64,000 nucleotides of DNA. It comes from Haemonchus contortus. Taxonomy: Eukaryota; Nematoda; Chromadorea; Rhabditida; Trichostrongylidae. The DNA lies in the NCBI GenBank assembly GCA_000469685.2, contig LS997563.1, positions 25,825,897 to 25,889,896 on the forward strand. Reading direction: 5' to 3'. The position numbers and the translations under genes were made by a program. The notes under the pieces are model-generated. The model was given only the letters and a program-made list of their open reading frames with translations, was not told the DNA's origin and ran no database searches. Positions 34,890-45,600 of this stretch are shown piece by piece (position 1 is the first letter of the stretch; each line of letters begins with the position of its first letter).

Positions 34890-35990
34890 AGCCCGGTCCT
34901 GCCACCCACCATAAGTGTTTCCACCCTGCCGCCTGTACTCCTACCAAATTTGGACCATCTAAGTCCAAGTTTAAGTTTTTTACACAAACCCCGCCCCTTG
35001 TGGGCGGAGTCCGGTCCTGCCACCCACCATAAGTGTTTACACCCTGCCATCTGTATTCCTACCAAATTTGAACGCTCTAGGTCCAAGTTTAAGTTTTTCA
35101 CACAAACCCCGCCCCTTGTGGGCGGAGCCCGGTCCTGCCACCCACCATAAGTGTTTCCACCCTGCCGCCTGTACTCCTACCAAATTTGGACCCTCTAAGT
35201 CCAAGTTAAGTTTTTCACACAAACCCCGCCCCTCGTGGGCGGAGTCCGGTCCTGCCACCCACCATAAGTGTTTACACCCTGCCGTCTGTATTCCTACCAG
35301 ATTTGAACGCTCTAGGTCCAAGTTTAAGTTTTTTACACAAACCCCGCCCCTTGTGGGCGGAGTCCGGTCCTGCCACCCACCATAAGTGTTTACACCCTGC
35401 CATCTGTATTCCTACCAAATTTGAACGCTCTAGGTCCAAGTTTAAGTTTTTTACACAAACCCCGCCCCTTGTGGGCGGAGTCCGGTCCTGCCACCCACCA
35501 TAAGTGTTTACACCCTGCCATCTGTATTCCTACCAAATTTGAACGCTCTAGGTCCAAGTTTAAGTTTTTCACACAAACTCCGCCCCTTGTAGGCGAAGTC
35601 CGGTCCTACCACCCACCATTAGTGTTCCCATCCTGCCCCCCTTACACCTACCAAATTTGAACTCTGTAGTTCGACGGGAACCGGAGTTATGAGTTTGCGG
35701 CCCAAAATTTCTATCGCGCACGCCCCGCCCCCTTTGGGCGGAGTCCGGCCCCACCACCCACCATTAGTGTTTCCATCCCGCCCCCCTTACACCTACCAAA
35801 TTTGAACTCTGTAGGTCGACGGAAACCGGAGTTATGAATTTGCACTCAAACATTTATTTCGCACAAACCCCGCCCCCTGTGGGCGGAGTCTGGCCCCACC
35901 ACCCACCATTAGTGTTCCCATCCTGCCCCCCTTACACCTACCAAATTTGAACTCTCTAGGTCGACGGGAACCGGAGTTATGAATTTCCGG
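34890..35990. repeat. ~118-bp tandem repeat array, left arm
   Basis: At least six units share CCCCGCCCCTTGTGGGCGGA and TACCAAATTTGAACGCTCTA. Units around 34900-35580 are close to each other; those from 35590 inward are more diverged and also carry ACCGGAGTTATGA. Confidence 0.88.
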
Positions 35991-36004
35991 TCAAACACAC
36001 AACT

Positions 36005-36038
<34 letters not shown>

Positions 36039-36233
36039 AGACAAACCAACAGACACACTTAGCGCGTTATATATAGTAGGATGATACGAATCTCACTGCT
36101 TAACAGTAATTTACTCTGCCAAAAATTATCATTGAAGGCCTCACAGAGGTGAACTTCCAAGCAAGCCGTGGGTGGACAGCGGTGGGTTTGGTGAGCCTAG
36201 CGGTCATATCGTGTCCCGCCACATCACCACGTA

Positions 36234-37040
36234 TACAAGGTGGCGAAAAATTACGTGCACCATAAAAAACGCTCGAACTATACTATTCGTAGATTGTGAA
36301 TAATACTTTAAACAGAGCGGAATCCCCTTAGTCGGAGCCTGTAAGCGAAAATATTCGTGATTCGTAGGTTACTATTTCAAATTACTAGAAGGGCACTCTA
36401 AAGGGAAGCAAAACAGAAGCGATGAGCTGACCTGTGATCGAGTGGAGGTCTTTGACAGCACCCTGAGCCCAAAGTTCCTCACGGAGTTTTTAAATGTGCT
36501 GGGACCCAGAGGTCGGGCCAGGGATTGCTCCAGGGGACCCCCTGAATGTAAACTATATGAATAAGGTCGTACGAGAAATTCCACTTTTCGGTAGGAACAT
36601 GTCCGTTCAGTGGGCGATGACTTCGGAGCTCAAGTTCATTTTTCGCTACCATTTGTTCATGCTCCGATAATCCTTGCTGTCATTCCTCTTCTTTATAATA
36701 CTACGCATCCCCCTTGCGTTGATAGTCCGCTTCTTTCCTCCTCCCGGCTTGGTTAAGACGTGTCCTTCTTCTATTGCTTCACAACCTTCTGAACTTTCCT
36801 CAGAGGAAGTCTGAGCTCCTTCGGAATTGCAGTGTTCTTCATCGCACCGCTGACTAGGCGTGCAATCTCCTCGCGACGTGTGCAGGTCTGCAACATGGTC
36901 CTCAGAACAACTTTCTATTCACAGGCTGATTATCGAAGATGTAAAGAAAGCAACTGATGCGTAAAAACCTACCTTGATGCTCAAAACAGTCACATGATCG
37001 CGTCAAAAGTTGCGCGCACGTAATTTTTCGCCACCCTGTA
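36234..37040. mobile_element. MITE-like element in the spacer of the inverted repeat
   Basis: About 807 bp bounded by TACAAGGTGGCGAAAAATTA at the left and an imperfect complement ending ...CGCCACCCTGTA at the right. CATCACCACGT occurs just outside the left end (about 36223) and again at about 37064. No transposase is visible. Confidence 0.65.
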
Positions 37041-37249
37041 CATCGAGAAATGTTTCCTGTTACGGCATCACCACGTTTACCTCGAGAAAAGTTTTCTGAC
37101 AATTAGTGGATTATCATATGGCACATAAATCGATCAAATATTGCTCCCCAGTATCCTACTATATATAACGCGCTAAGTGTGTCTGTTGGTTTGTCTGTGT
37201 GTGTGTGTGTGTTTGTGTGTGTGTGTAGTTGTGTGTTTGACCGGAAATT

Positions 37250-38400
37250 CATAACTGCAGTCCCCATGGACCTAGAGAGTTCAAATTTGGTAGGAGTACA
37301 GGGGGCAGGATAGGAACACTAATGGTGGGTGGCGTGGGCGAACTCCGCCCACGGGGGGCGTGGTTTGTGCGAAATAAATGTTTGACCGGAACGTCATAAC
37401 TCCGGTTCCAGTGGACCTAAAGCGCTCAAACTTGGTAGGAGTGCAGGCGGCAGGATGTGAACACCAATGATGGGTAGCGGAGCCGGACTCCACTTACAGG
37501 GGGCGGGGTTTGTGCGGGAACTCATAACTCCAGTCCCCGTGGACCTAGAGCGTCCAAATTTGGTAGGAGTACCCCAGATAGGATGGGAACGTTTATGCTG
37601 GGTGGCAGGACCGGACTCCACCCATAGGGGGCGGGGTTTGTGCGGGAACTCATAACTCCAGTCCCCGTGGACCTTGGAAGTTCAAATTTGGCATGAACAC
37701 AGGAGACAGGATAAGAGCACTCATGGTTGGTAGCAGGACCGGACTCCGCCCACAAGGGGCGGGGTTTGTGTGAAAAACTTAAACTTGGACATATAGCGTT
37801 CAAATTTGGTAGAGGTACAGGCGGCAGGATGGGAACACTCATGGTTGGTAGCAGGACCGGACTCCGCCCACAAGGGGCGGGGTTTGCGTGAAAAACTTAA
37901 ACTTGGACATATAGCGTTCAAATTTGGTAGAGGTACAGGCGGCAGGATGGGAACACTCATGGTTGGTAGCAGGACCGGACTCCGCCCACAAGGGGCGGGG
38001 TTTGTGTGAAAAACTTAAACTTGGACATATAGCGTTCAAATTTGGTAGAGGTACAGGCTGCAGCATGGGAACACTTATGTTGGGTGGCAGAGCCGGACTC
38101 CACCCACGGGGGGCGGGGTTTGTGCGGAAAATCATAGCTGCAGTTCCCGTGGACCTAGAGCGTCCAACTTTGGTAAGATTACCCAAGATAGGATGGGCAC
38201 GCTTATAATGGGTAGCAGGATTGAGCTCCGCCCACAATAGGCGGGGTTTGGGCAGAAATTCATAGCTCCTGTTCCTGTGGACCTTGGAAGTTCAAATTTG
38301 GCATGAGCACAGGAAGCAGGATAAGAGAACTCATGGTGGGTGGCAGGACCGGACTCCGCCCACAGTTTGGCTAGAAATTCATAACTCCTTCAGGGGCGGG
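37250..38400. repeat. ~118-bp tandem repeat array, right arm
   Basis: Inverted counterpart of the left array with GGACTCCGCCCACAAGGGGC and TTCAAATTTGGTAGAGGTAC. Three units at 37740-38040 are nearly identical, which suggests recent local amplification. Confidence 0.88.
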
Positions 38401-38870
38401 GCTTGAAGAGAAATGTCAAAATGGACCTAGAGCGACCAAACTTGGAAGAATACAGGAGGCAGGAACATCGATGGAAGGTTGCAAGGCGAAACTCCGCCCT
38501 AAAAGGCTGGGCGTGAATAAATACTATTGATTCGGACCCAGACCGTTGAAACTCGAGGACGCAAGGAGTCGGCTGGGAACATTGATGGTAGCTAATATAG
38601 TAGACTCAGCCGCGATGAAGTATCTGAATACTTTTTTCTCTGAGTAATTGCATTTGTGATGTTATGCGATGTTCTATTCGGACACAGCGAAGATGGCTTA
38701 CAGAAAAAATCGCTCATGACTCGGAGCTAATACTGAGGGTGTAGAGCTTTCAAAGAAAAAGGAGAATCCGAAGTGTTATTTACGCATAGCAAATTTCTCA
38801 CAGGAAGGGGGAGCGCCCGGCGTAGCCGGGCGAACCCATAAGAAGGAGGGAAGCCCGGCGTTAGCCGGGC

Positions 38871-39467
38871 GGCCCTACTGGTTTTTTTAAATGCCAGTTA
38901 GCTTGTCCCAGCGCTTCGAGATGCTGACAGTATTCCTCGAATGTTAGGCAGTGTTCCCTCCAAAGCAAACTCTGGTCAGTTGAGTATTCGATCATCCTCA
39001 ACCGTAAGAACAGGAAACTGCTGAGAATTTCTGCCCGACGTCGTTATTACCAAGGATCATTGTGCTCCTCTTCAACAGATTTGTCTCCCTCCTACTCGGC
39101 AACGAAGGTGTTTACGTAACATCAAAAGGTATGGTTGGAGAGTTTCTCATTCCCTTCCGTTCCTTTCTGGATGGCGCTCACCTTATATCGCAGGAGCAGA
39201 AGTTTTTTTTTTAAAACACGATGACAGCAGCTTCAGGGAGGATATTTCGCTAGTAGCATGTTGAAGAACGTATGGATGCAATGCATCATATTACACCTTT
39301 CGCCTTCAAACTTCCCGAAGCCCATTTTGAGCCAAGCGTTCGCAAGTCCTCTTTGCTCGAGTTGATTGCACTATTTTCGACCGGTGAAGGTCAAATAAAA
39401 GTTTCTTCTCAAAACTCATCTCAAATGTTGGTAGAATATGAGGGAGCTTCAAGAATCCTACTTTAAG
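38871..39467. other. Intergenic, nothing recognised
   Basis: About 600 bp without a supportable feature. Confidence 0.4.
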
Positions 39468-39618
39468 TGTGTGTTTGTGTGTATGTATGTGTGTGTATGT
39501 GTTTATATGTATGCGTGTATGTGTTAGTATGTGTGTATGCGTGTGTGTGTGCATATGTGTATGTGTGTATGTGTGTGTACATGTGTGTATGTATGTGTGT
39601 ATGTGTGTATGTGTGTGA
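39468..39618. repeat. (TGTGTATG)n-type microsatellite
   Basis: About 150 bp of alternating TG/TATG repeats; the reverse strand reads as a spurious His-Thr polymer. Confidence 0.95.
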
Positions 39619-39634
39619 AAACAATCAATAGAAA

Positions 39635-40280
39635 CTGATAAGGAGCCTCAAAAGGGGGAAGTCACAGGATCTGCAACTCCCTTCATATTAATGGTGATGC
39701 CTTAGCACCTTGGCAGGTGGGGTAGGATGTGATGGGACCGTTAATGATTGGTGGCAGGGAATGATAACAAGTGATTAAGGACTGATAAGAAGCCATAGAA
39801 GGCGAAAGCCACTATGTTTATAACACCCTTCATATTAACGGTGAAGCTTTTGCAGTTTGGAAGGTGGTGTGGGATGAGAAAGGACCGTAGACGATTGGTG
39901 CCAAGAACTGATAAGATGTGATAAAATCTGATAAAAAGCCGTAGAAGACGAGACCCAGTAGATCTGTAACGCACTTCCTGTTAATAATGGAATTTTGGAA
40001 TTTTAATAGGTGATGTGAAATGTGGCAGGATCGTAGGCACTCGGTGACGAGAGCTGATAACCACTGATACCGGCTGATGATGAGTAATAAAACTAAAATG
40101 CTTCATTCTTGGTGTTAACAACGGAAAATTGGCGCTTTGGCGCTGACGTGATCGAGAACGGTTGGTGCCAGGCCAGGGTAGAGCCACTACACAGCCAATG
40201 GCGTTAATAGTGGAGCATTGACAGTTCGGCAATGTGATGTGGAGTTTGGACGGCCAATGATAGGAACTAATGACAGCTTA
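39635..40280. repeat. Diverged tandem repeat of about 146 bp
   Basis: CTGATAA-type unit starts recur at 39635, 39782, 39928 and about 40073, a spacing of 145-147 bp. Shared blocks include a Lys-codon-like agaagcc and 'aacggtgaagctt' equivalents. It has no coding capacity. Four or more copies remain recognisable. Confidence 0.8.
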
Positions 40281-42628
40281 TAGATACTTACCAACTGAAT
40301 TTAACGCCTGTGATATTTACGATGTATTTATGAATGCAACTATCAGATTACGACCGCTACCTAACAAAGTTTGTAACTCGATGGAAGATTAAGGTTACTT
40401 TTTGTTCTGGTATCATTTACGACAAAGCTCATACCCGCCAATAATTTGGGGTTCTCAATTATTAATGTTTCCGTGGAGGAAAGAAGGTCCAGTGATAACG
40501 ACAACTGCTAATGATTTTATTATCACTTGAGAACATTTGTGAGTACTACTCAATTCTTTGGTTGCTTATCAATTAAACTTTCAATGGGTCTTATTTTTGC
40601 TACGACAACACCGATCGACATCTTTGATCTGAGCATAAGGATCGGCACACCCTGAATACCACTACCACTGCCCTGCTTATTTCAGCTCCACTCTTTTTGG
40701 GTCCCATGACAAAGCTGTATAGACTGTGTCGAACTTCGTGTTCCGAAAAGCATTATTTGTCCCAAAAATAGGGTTGAGGGTTGCCGATCACGAGAACTTA
40801 GAGAGGGAGGAAAGCTCGGCGTTAGCCGGGCAATCCGACATTCCAGTGAATGACTCCATCGAAGTGAGCGGATACTACATACGCGTTAGCGTGCGTAGCT
40901 CAGCTGGTAGTCGATATTGAGAGTTATATCGCAGTTCGCATTTCATGATAAAAAAAAAAACACGCACATGCACCTTCGTCGCGCAGCCACAGCTTTTCTC
41001 GCTCGGTTCGGTCATCTGCTAAGTGCTGTGGAATAACACAGTGGGAATCAGCTCAGTAACGTTGTTCCCAGAATCGTTTAGGCGATTTGGAACGCAGTAT
41101 TCGTCTTGAATGACCACTGCGAACAAATATCCTTCCCTTGTTAGAACCGAAACAGTTCGTCACATAGGTTTTGGAAACGTGAACATTGCAACTGCTCTGG
41201 GCATCCAAGCACCAGTGGGGAGTCTCGCAATTCACCGCGATTTTGACCTTGGTTTTGGAGGATCAGGCCGAAGTGGCGGACGAAGTTTCGGATTCGGTAA
41301 CGGATACCAAAAGCAAATTGGTTCAGCTCCGTGGGCGTGGCCCTAAAGTAGTGTATGTACACAGTAATAGGAGAAATGAATGTTCTTCTCAATGCAGTAA
41401 TTTTATTTTTCATGTGTTATGACTATTTCCTTTATTCGTTCGGACTTCAGTAATGCTGTACTAACAGTAAGTCATGCTCCAGAAACTTGCCTGTAGCTCG
41501 TAAACCTCACTGCAGAGAAAATCAGGTCCGAACCAATCGTATTCTAGTGGTTCTCCATGGTTTTGCTACTCAGTTCGTAATCCAGTCAGCTGAATGAACC
41601 CTTACTGATATCTGGTAAAATCACTAAACAAATTTTCGATATGTCATTGTCATTTTTGTCACAAGACGACCAAACCCACCAAGAACAAAATCTTACTTCA
41701 ACCAATACTTAGAATTAAGCTCGACGTCTCGAAGAATCACACCGCTTTTATCTTTACTACAACCACCTTTTATCACAGACATAGAATGTAAGTAAAAACT
41801 GGACGTTTCACGTGTTAGCGGTGATCGAAACAATAAATATTACGAAATTGGACAATACTTGTTGGGAAGCGTGAGCCACGCGTTGTGTAATCATTGACGG
41901 GGAATGGGCTACTCGAGCTTTCAGACATTGTGAGCAAGGTTGATATGAGGGAAACCACGAGTTTCTAAAGGGAGCTCATGAACTTTGGAATTCGAAAATG
42001 AATTGCCAAAAAGAACATTCTCTGATTAGTTCGTGCTTCTTTCGCTGGCGACCACTTCCTACCAAAAGTCGCCATAAGACTTGCGCTATTTGTTCAAAAA
42101 ACCATTTCGCCATTCCGTCGTTTCGAGTTTTACACTAATCAATGCGCCGCTATCGTTTAAAAAGTACGCTCAGATTCAACTCGAAGTAGCGCACAATTTC
42201 GTTGTGGTGGAAAATCACTCAACGCTGTGGCTCACACTGTTTGACAATCCGTAGGCTATACAACGTGGGAAACACAGTCTGAGAAAAAGCATAATGCACC
42301 ACATGGAGAAAAAGGCGAGGAGGAATAGTAAACTTGAACAACGGAAGCATAAATTTCTGAATAGAGCCGTAGCTTCATCTAACAATCTTGTTTTAAGTAG
42401 AGCAACTAAAAAGGGTATAGGACAACTTTTTCTAGCTATTGATTAGAATAAGATCTATACTTATATAGGATTGAAAACCCAGTTACCACCGTTTACTATA
42501 TGTTGCTTTAGCACCATTTAGGGTTACAGACTACGCACATTCGAGATGGATATAAAGTTTGTTCAATTATACAAAATACATACATTGACAGATAAATAAG
42601 ATGCTTAGAGAAATGTCCGAATAAGGTC
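40281..42628. other. Intergenic region between two convergent genes
   Basis: No gene is supported. At 40812-40832 a CTCGGCGTTAGCCGGGC palindrome matches the ends of the large inverted repeat. A tRNA-like A-box string at 40896 lacks a partner B box. Confidence 0.4.
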
Positions 42629-45600
42629 TTACAATGCTGTGGATATAACCGATGAAACACCATGAACCATCAGCGTCGGTGGAAGTGCATCGGTCAGACG
42701 ACGAATTTGATCCAGATACCTGTTATGTATAGGAAATGCTGGTGTAGCAGCTAATTCACATGTGCTTCAACAATGGTCCAGTATGAATATTGTAAAAAAG
42801 TGATTTCAAACCTTTCAGCATCTCGGTTCGCATCATCAGGAGGTAGCGGCAGGTTCAGGAGCGTTATTGCTGCCTCCTCACTGTACCGCTTGATCATCTC
42901 GTTGAAGGCCGTGAGATAAGGCGCAGGGAGATCAACTGATGGTCTAAACTATTATTAATTACGCACAGCTCGAAGGAAGAAAACGCCAAGCCATCAACAC
43001 TTCGCAGAGCTCAACAAATGGCTTTGTCAACTCACTCCGTAATGAAATAAATGCACTTCTGAAGGAAGGCTTACCGTTGGGCCGTTATTGAAGGTCCATT
43101 CTGTGGGAAATGACAAACTACGTGATCCCATGGTACAACGACCGACTCCGCCTTGATACGTAATGTATCCAACATTTGCTTCAACTGCCGATCCCGACGA
43201 TGCATATCCTGAATCGACTTCCTGAACGATACCTCGAAACGTGCAGGTTGGACTGATATCGGTTGCACTAAGGTCTGAGTTACCAGTGTCATAATATTCC
43301 ATCAGTTAGTATGCAATATCAGTCGGGTCGCCCGGCTAACGCCGGGCTTCACTCCTTTCTATGATAGAGTTTTAAGCATCGGTATTGTCGCGATGCGGCG
43401 GGCGCTCACTCCACGGGGCAATGCAAGACGATGACAATAAGATGTGGGGTGTGCGCCGCCGTGACTTTCGAGTAGGGCACTAGGGCAGCTATAATTTCGA
43501 GAATTGTTTGAAGCTTCTCTGAGCCTTGTCAAAAAGGAATGGTCCTAATAGTAATGCATTACAAAGAATTCGGCACGAGATCTATAAACTATCCAGAAAA
43601 TCTGATCCTTCATTTGAAATCTGTTAGACACTGACGGTGATCTCGTGAACCACTTATAGTGATAGAACAAACACTAAGAATTACTCCCACCTGCAAACTA
43701 TTAACGCATATGAACACTCTTAGGCGTGCGTGGGACCTCCACCGAGATGACATTGATAGAATACACGCCAGTTGAAGCAAAAACAAGGAACTGAAAATAT
43801 ATTGATAGTATTAGATGCGGGCTCTCCAATGAAAAGAAATGACAAACCTGTTGTCCCATCCTAGCCCTGTTTCAACGGGTCTTTGTAAATCTACAGGCCA
43901 AACGTCAATGTATCGCCTTTGATTCCAAGTTTGAGAAAGAGATTCCTGAAAAAGGAGAGGCAGTTGTACAAGCGAAAATATGTCATTTGATGTGAAATGT
44001 GACTCTGGACTATCTCCAGATGACAGCAATAGTCGTGGTACCTGAGCCCTCCTCGTTTCTCGCAAAAAACTCCCCGCTATTATTCCCGCCGACTATACGT
44101 TTTTGGGATAGACATTTTGCACTTTTTATTTTCACATTCGTAAACAACTGCAAACTTCATAGCTATAGTCGTGTCTCCACTTAATGTTCTATGGTCTGCA
44201 GACTGTCCTTTCCCGGTCAGTTTTAAAAACCACATCCAATTTGTAAATGACCAATCTTCGCTATAAAGCTTGAATCAAAAACAGATGAAGATATCTATGC
44301 TAACTAACCTTATCCATTTTATGGAAGTGTCTTGCAACACACAAACTTTTTGTCATATGCAGAACATCCTTCAAAACGTTAACATATTCGGATGATGAAA
44401 GCCGCTCCATATTACCATTCAGTTCCTGGAAAGTGGGCCTTCAGATTAGCATATTGATCATGATCAAGAAGTAAGCCGATGGGGAAACGGCAAACGTTCA
44501 GGGATTGAGTTTGCGTCGAGAGACTGTTAGCCGATAGTTTTTCCAAAGTCCTCTCTCCTGTTTGATGTACAGAATACAACATTGGAGAAGCAATCTACCA
44601 ACCTTAGGCATGAAATCACCCGCAGTGAAGTATTCGACTACAGCAGCTCGATCAATTTTCGAGTATCGCAAATCCTTCAAAAGCTGTGATTCCTGAAATC
44701 TCCGTGGCATCGCTGATGAAACATCAATACATCGCTGTTATCTTTAACCCTAAGTTACTTCATGATCTCTACGCAAGGTAAATAAATTTGAGCTTTTCAG
44801 AATACCAAAACCGGCCAGTTCCTTATTAACAAGACACTGACACACCAACGCGCACTGGGAGCGATGGTGTAACGAACATTGCGAAAATGCAAAAACAATA
44901 CACTGTTACAGTAACAAAGAGGTCAATTATTATCGGATCTACTCACTTCTCCTTTCAGAAGAATAGTGAGTGCACAACCTCTATTGCCCACCAGGTAAAT
45001 AGAAAAACAATCTACCTGTAGCGCCACATCGATTGGTGTGGCTTCATGAAATCCTAAAACCACTGTGTTCGGCTTCATAGCGCCTAATCCAGAGAGCCGC
45101 ATTAGCTAAAATGAAAACACTTTTTGGTGGGGCCTACCTAATTTTATGGCATAACAAAACGAGAACCAACTTGTTGAATGCCTTCTCGAATACTATTTGA
45201 AAGCGTGAGTTCGACAAAAGCCTTCAGTTTCAGGTAATCCACCAGAGATAACCAATAAGGGAACACCTTCAGACACGAAGAGCATTAAGAGATGTCAAAA
45301 AGCCATTTCATTGACAAAAATCCATAGCATGTAAAACTACGCGCACCTGCTGAAGTGGATCAACAGCTTTACTTGAATCTAGAACGCCTTTTCGTACATG
45401 ACCGACAACGTAAAGTCCAGATTTTTTGAGATCATTGACAAAATCCATTAATGGACACGAAGAAGATGGCCTCGAAACAAGAAGCAGAATCTGCGGACGC
45501 CAATATCTATAACAAGTTAAAGTATTGTTCATAGTTCAGATAAAAGAAAGTGTTGCACACGTACTTCACATGCTCCTTGCGGACATCTAATAGCAGAAGA

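Larger units (their letters stand above)
34532..38870. repeat. Large inverted repeat: two opposed copies of a satellite-bearing element
   Basis: The left arm 34532-36082 and right arm 37153-38870 are inverted copies. Each has, from the outside inward, two CCCGGC...GCCGGG hairpins, a unique stretch (AAATTTGCTATGCG side), an array of about 118-bp GC-rich repeats, a (CA)n tract with CAGACAAAC, and the end TATATATAGTAGGAT. The 1070-bp spacer contains a MITE. The internal arrays plus microsatellite plus terminal hairpin recall Helentron-associated elements, but no Rep/helicase is present and the class is inference. Any ORFs here are translations of the repeat and not genes. Confidence 0.85.

Noticed and set aside
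34890..35600. Regular repeats with spacer-like segments, CRISPR-like at first sight
   Set aside because: The repeats are contiguous 118-bp satellite units in a eukaryotic genome, with no unique spacers and no cas genes.
34785..38237. Several long Pro/Lys-rich frames on both strands with repeated peptide units
   Set aside because: They are translations of the 118-bp tandem repeat and shift with it; there are no starts, splice sites or codon bias.
39306..39554. Reverse-strand frame reading His-Thr repeats
   Set aside because: It is the TG/TATG microsatellite read in frame.
40892..40950. tRNA-like A box (TAGCTCAGCTGGTAG)
   Set aside because: No credible B box, anticodon arm or acceptor pairing follows; at best a tRNA-derived scrap.
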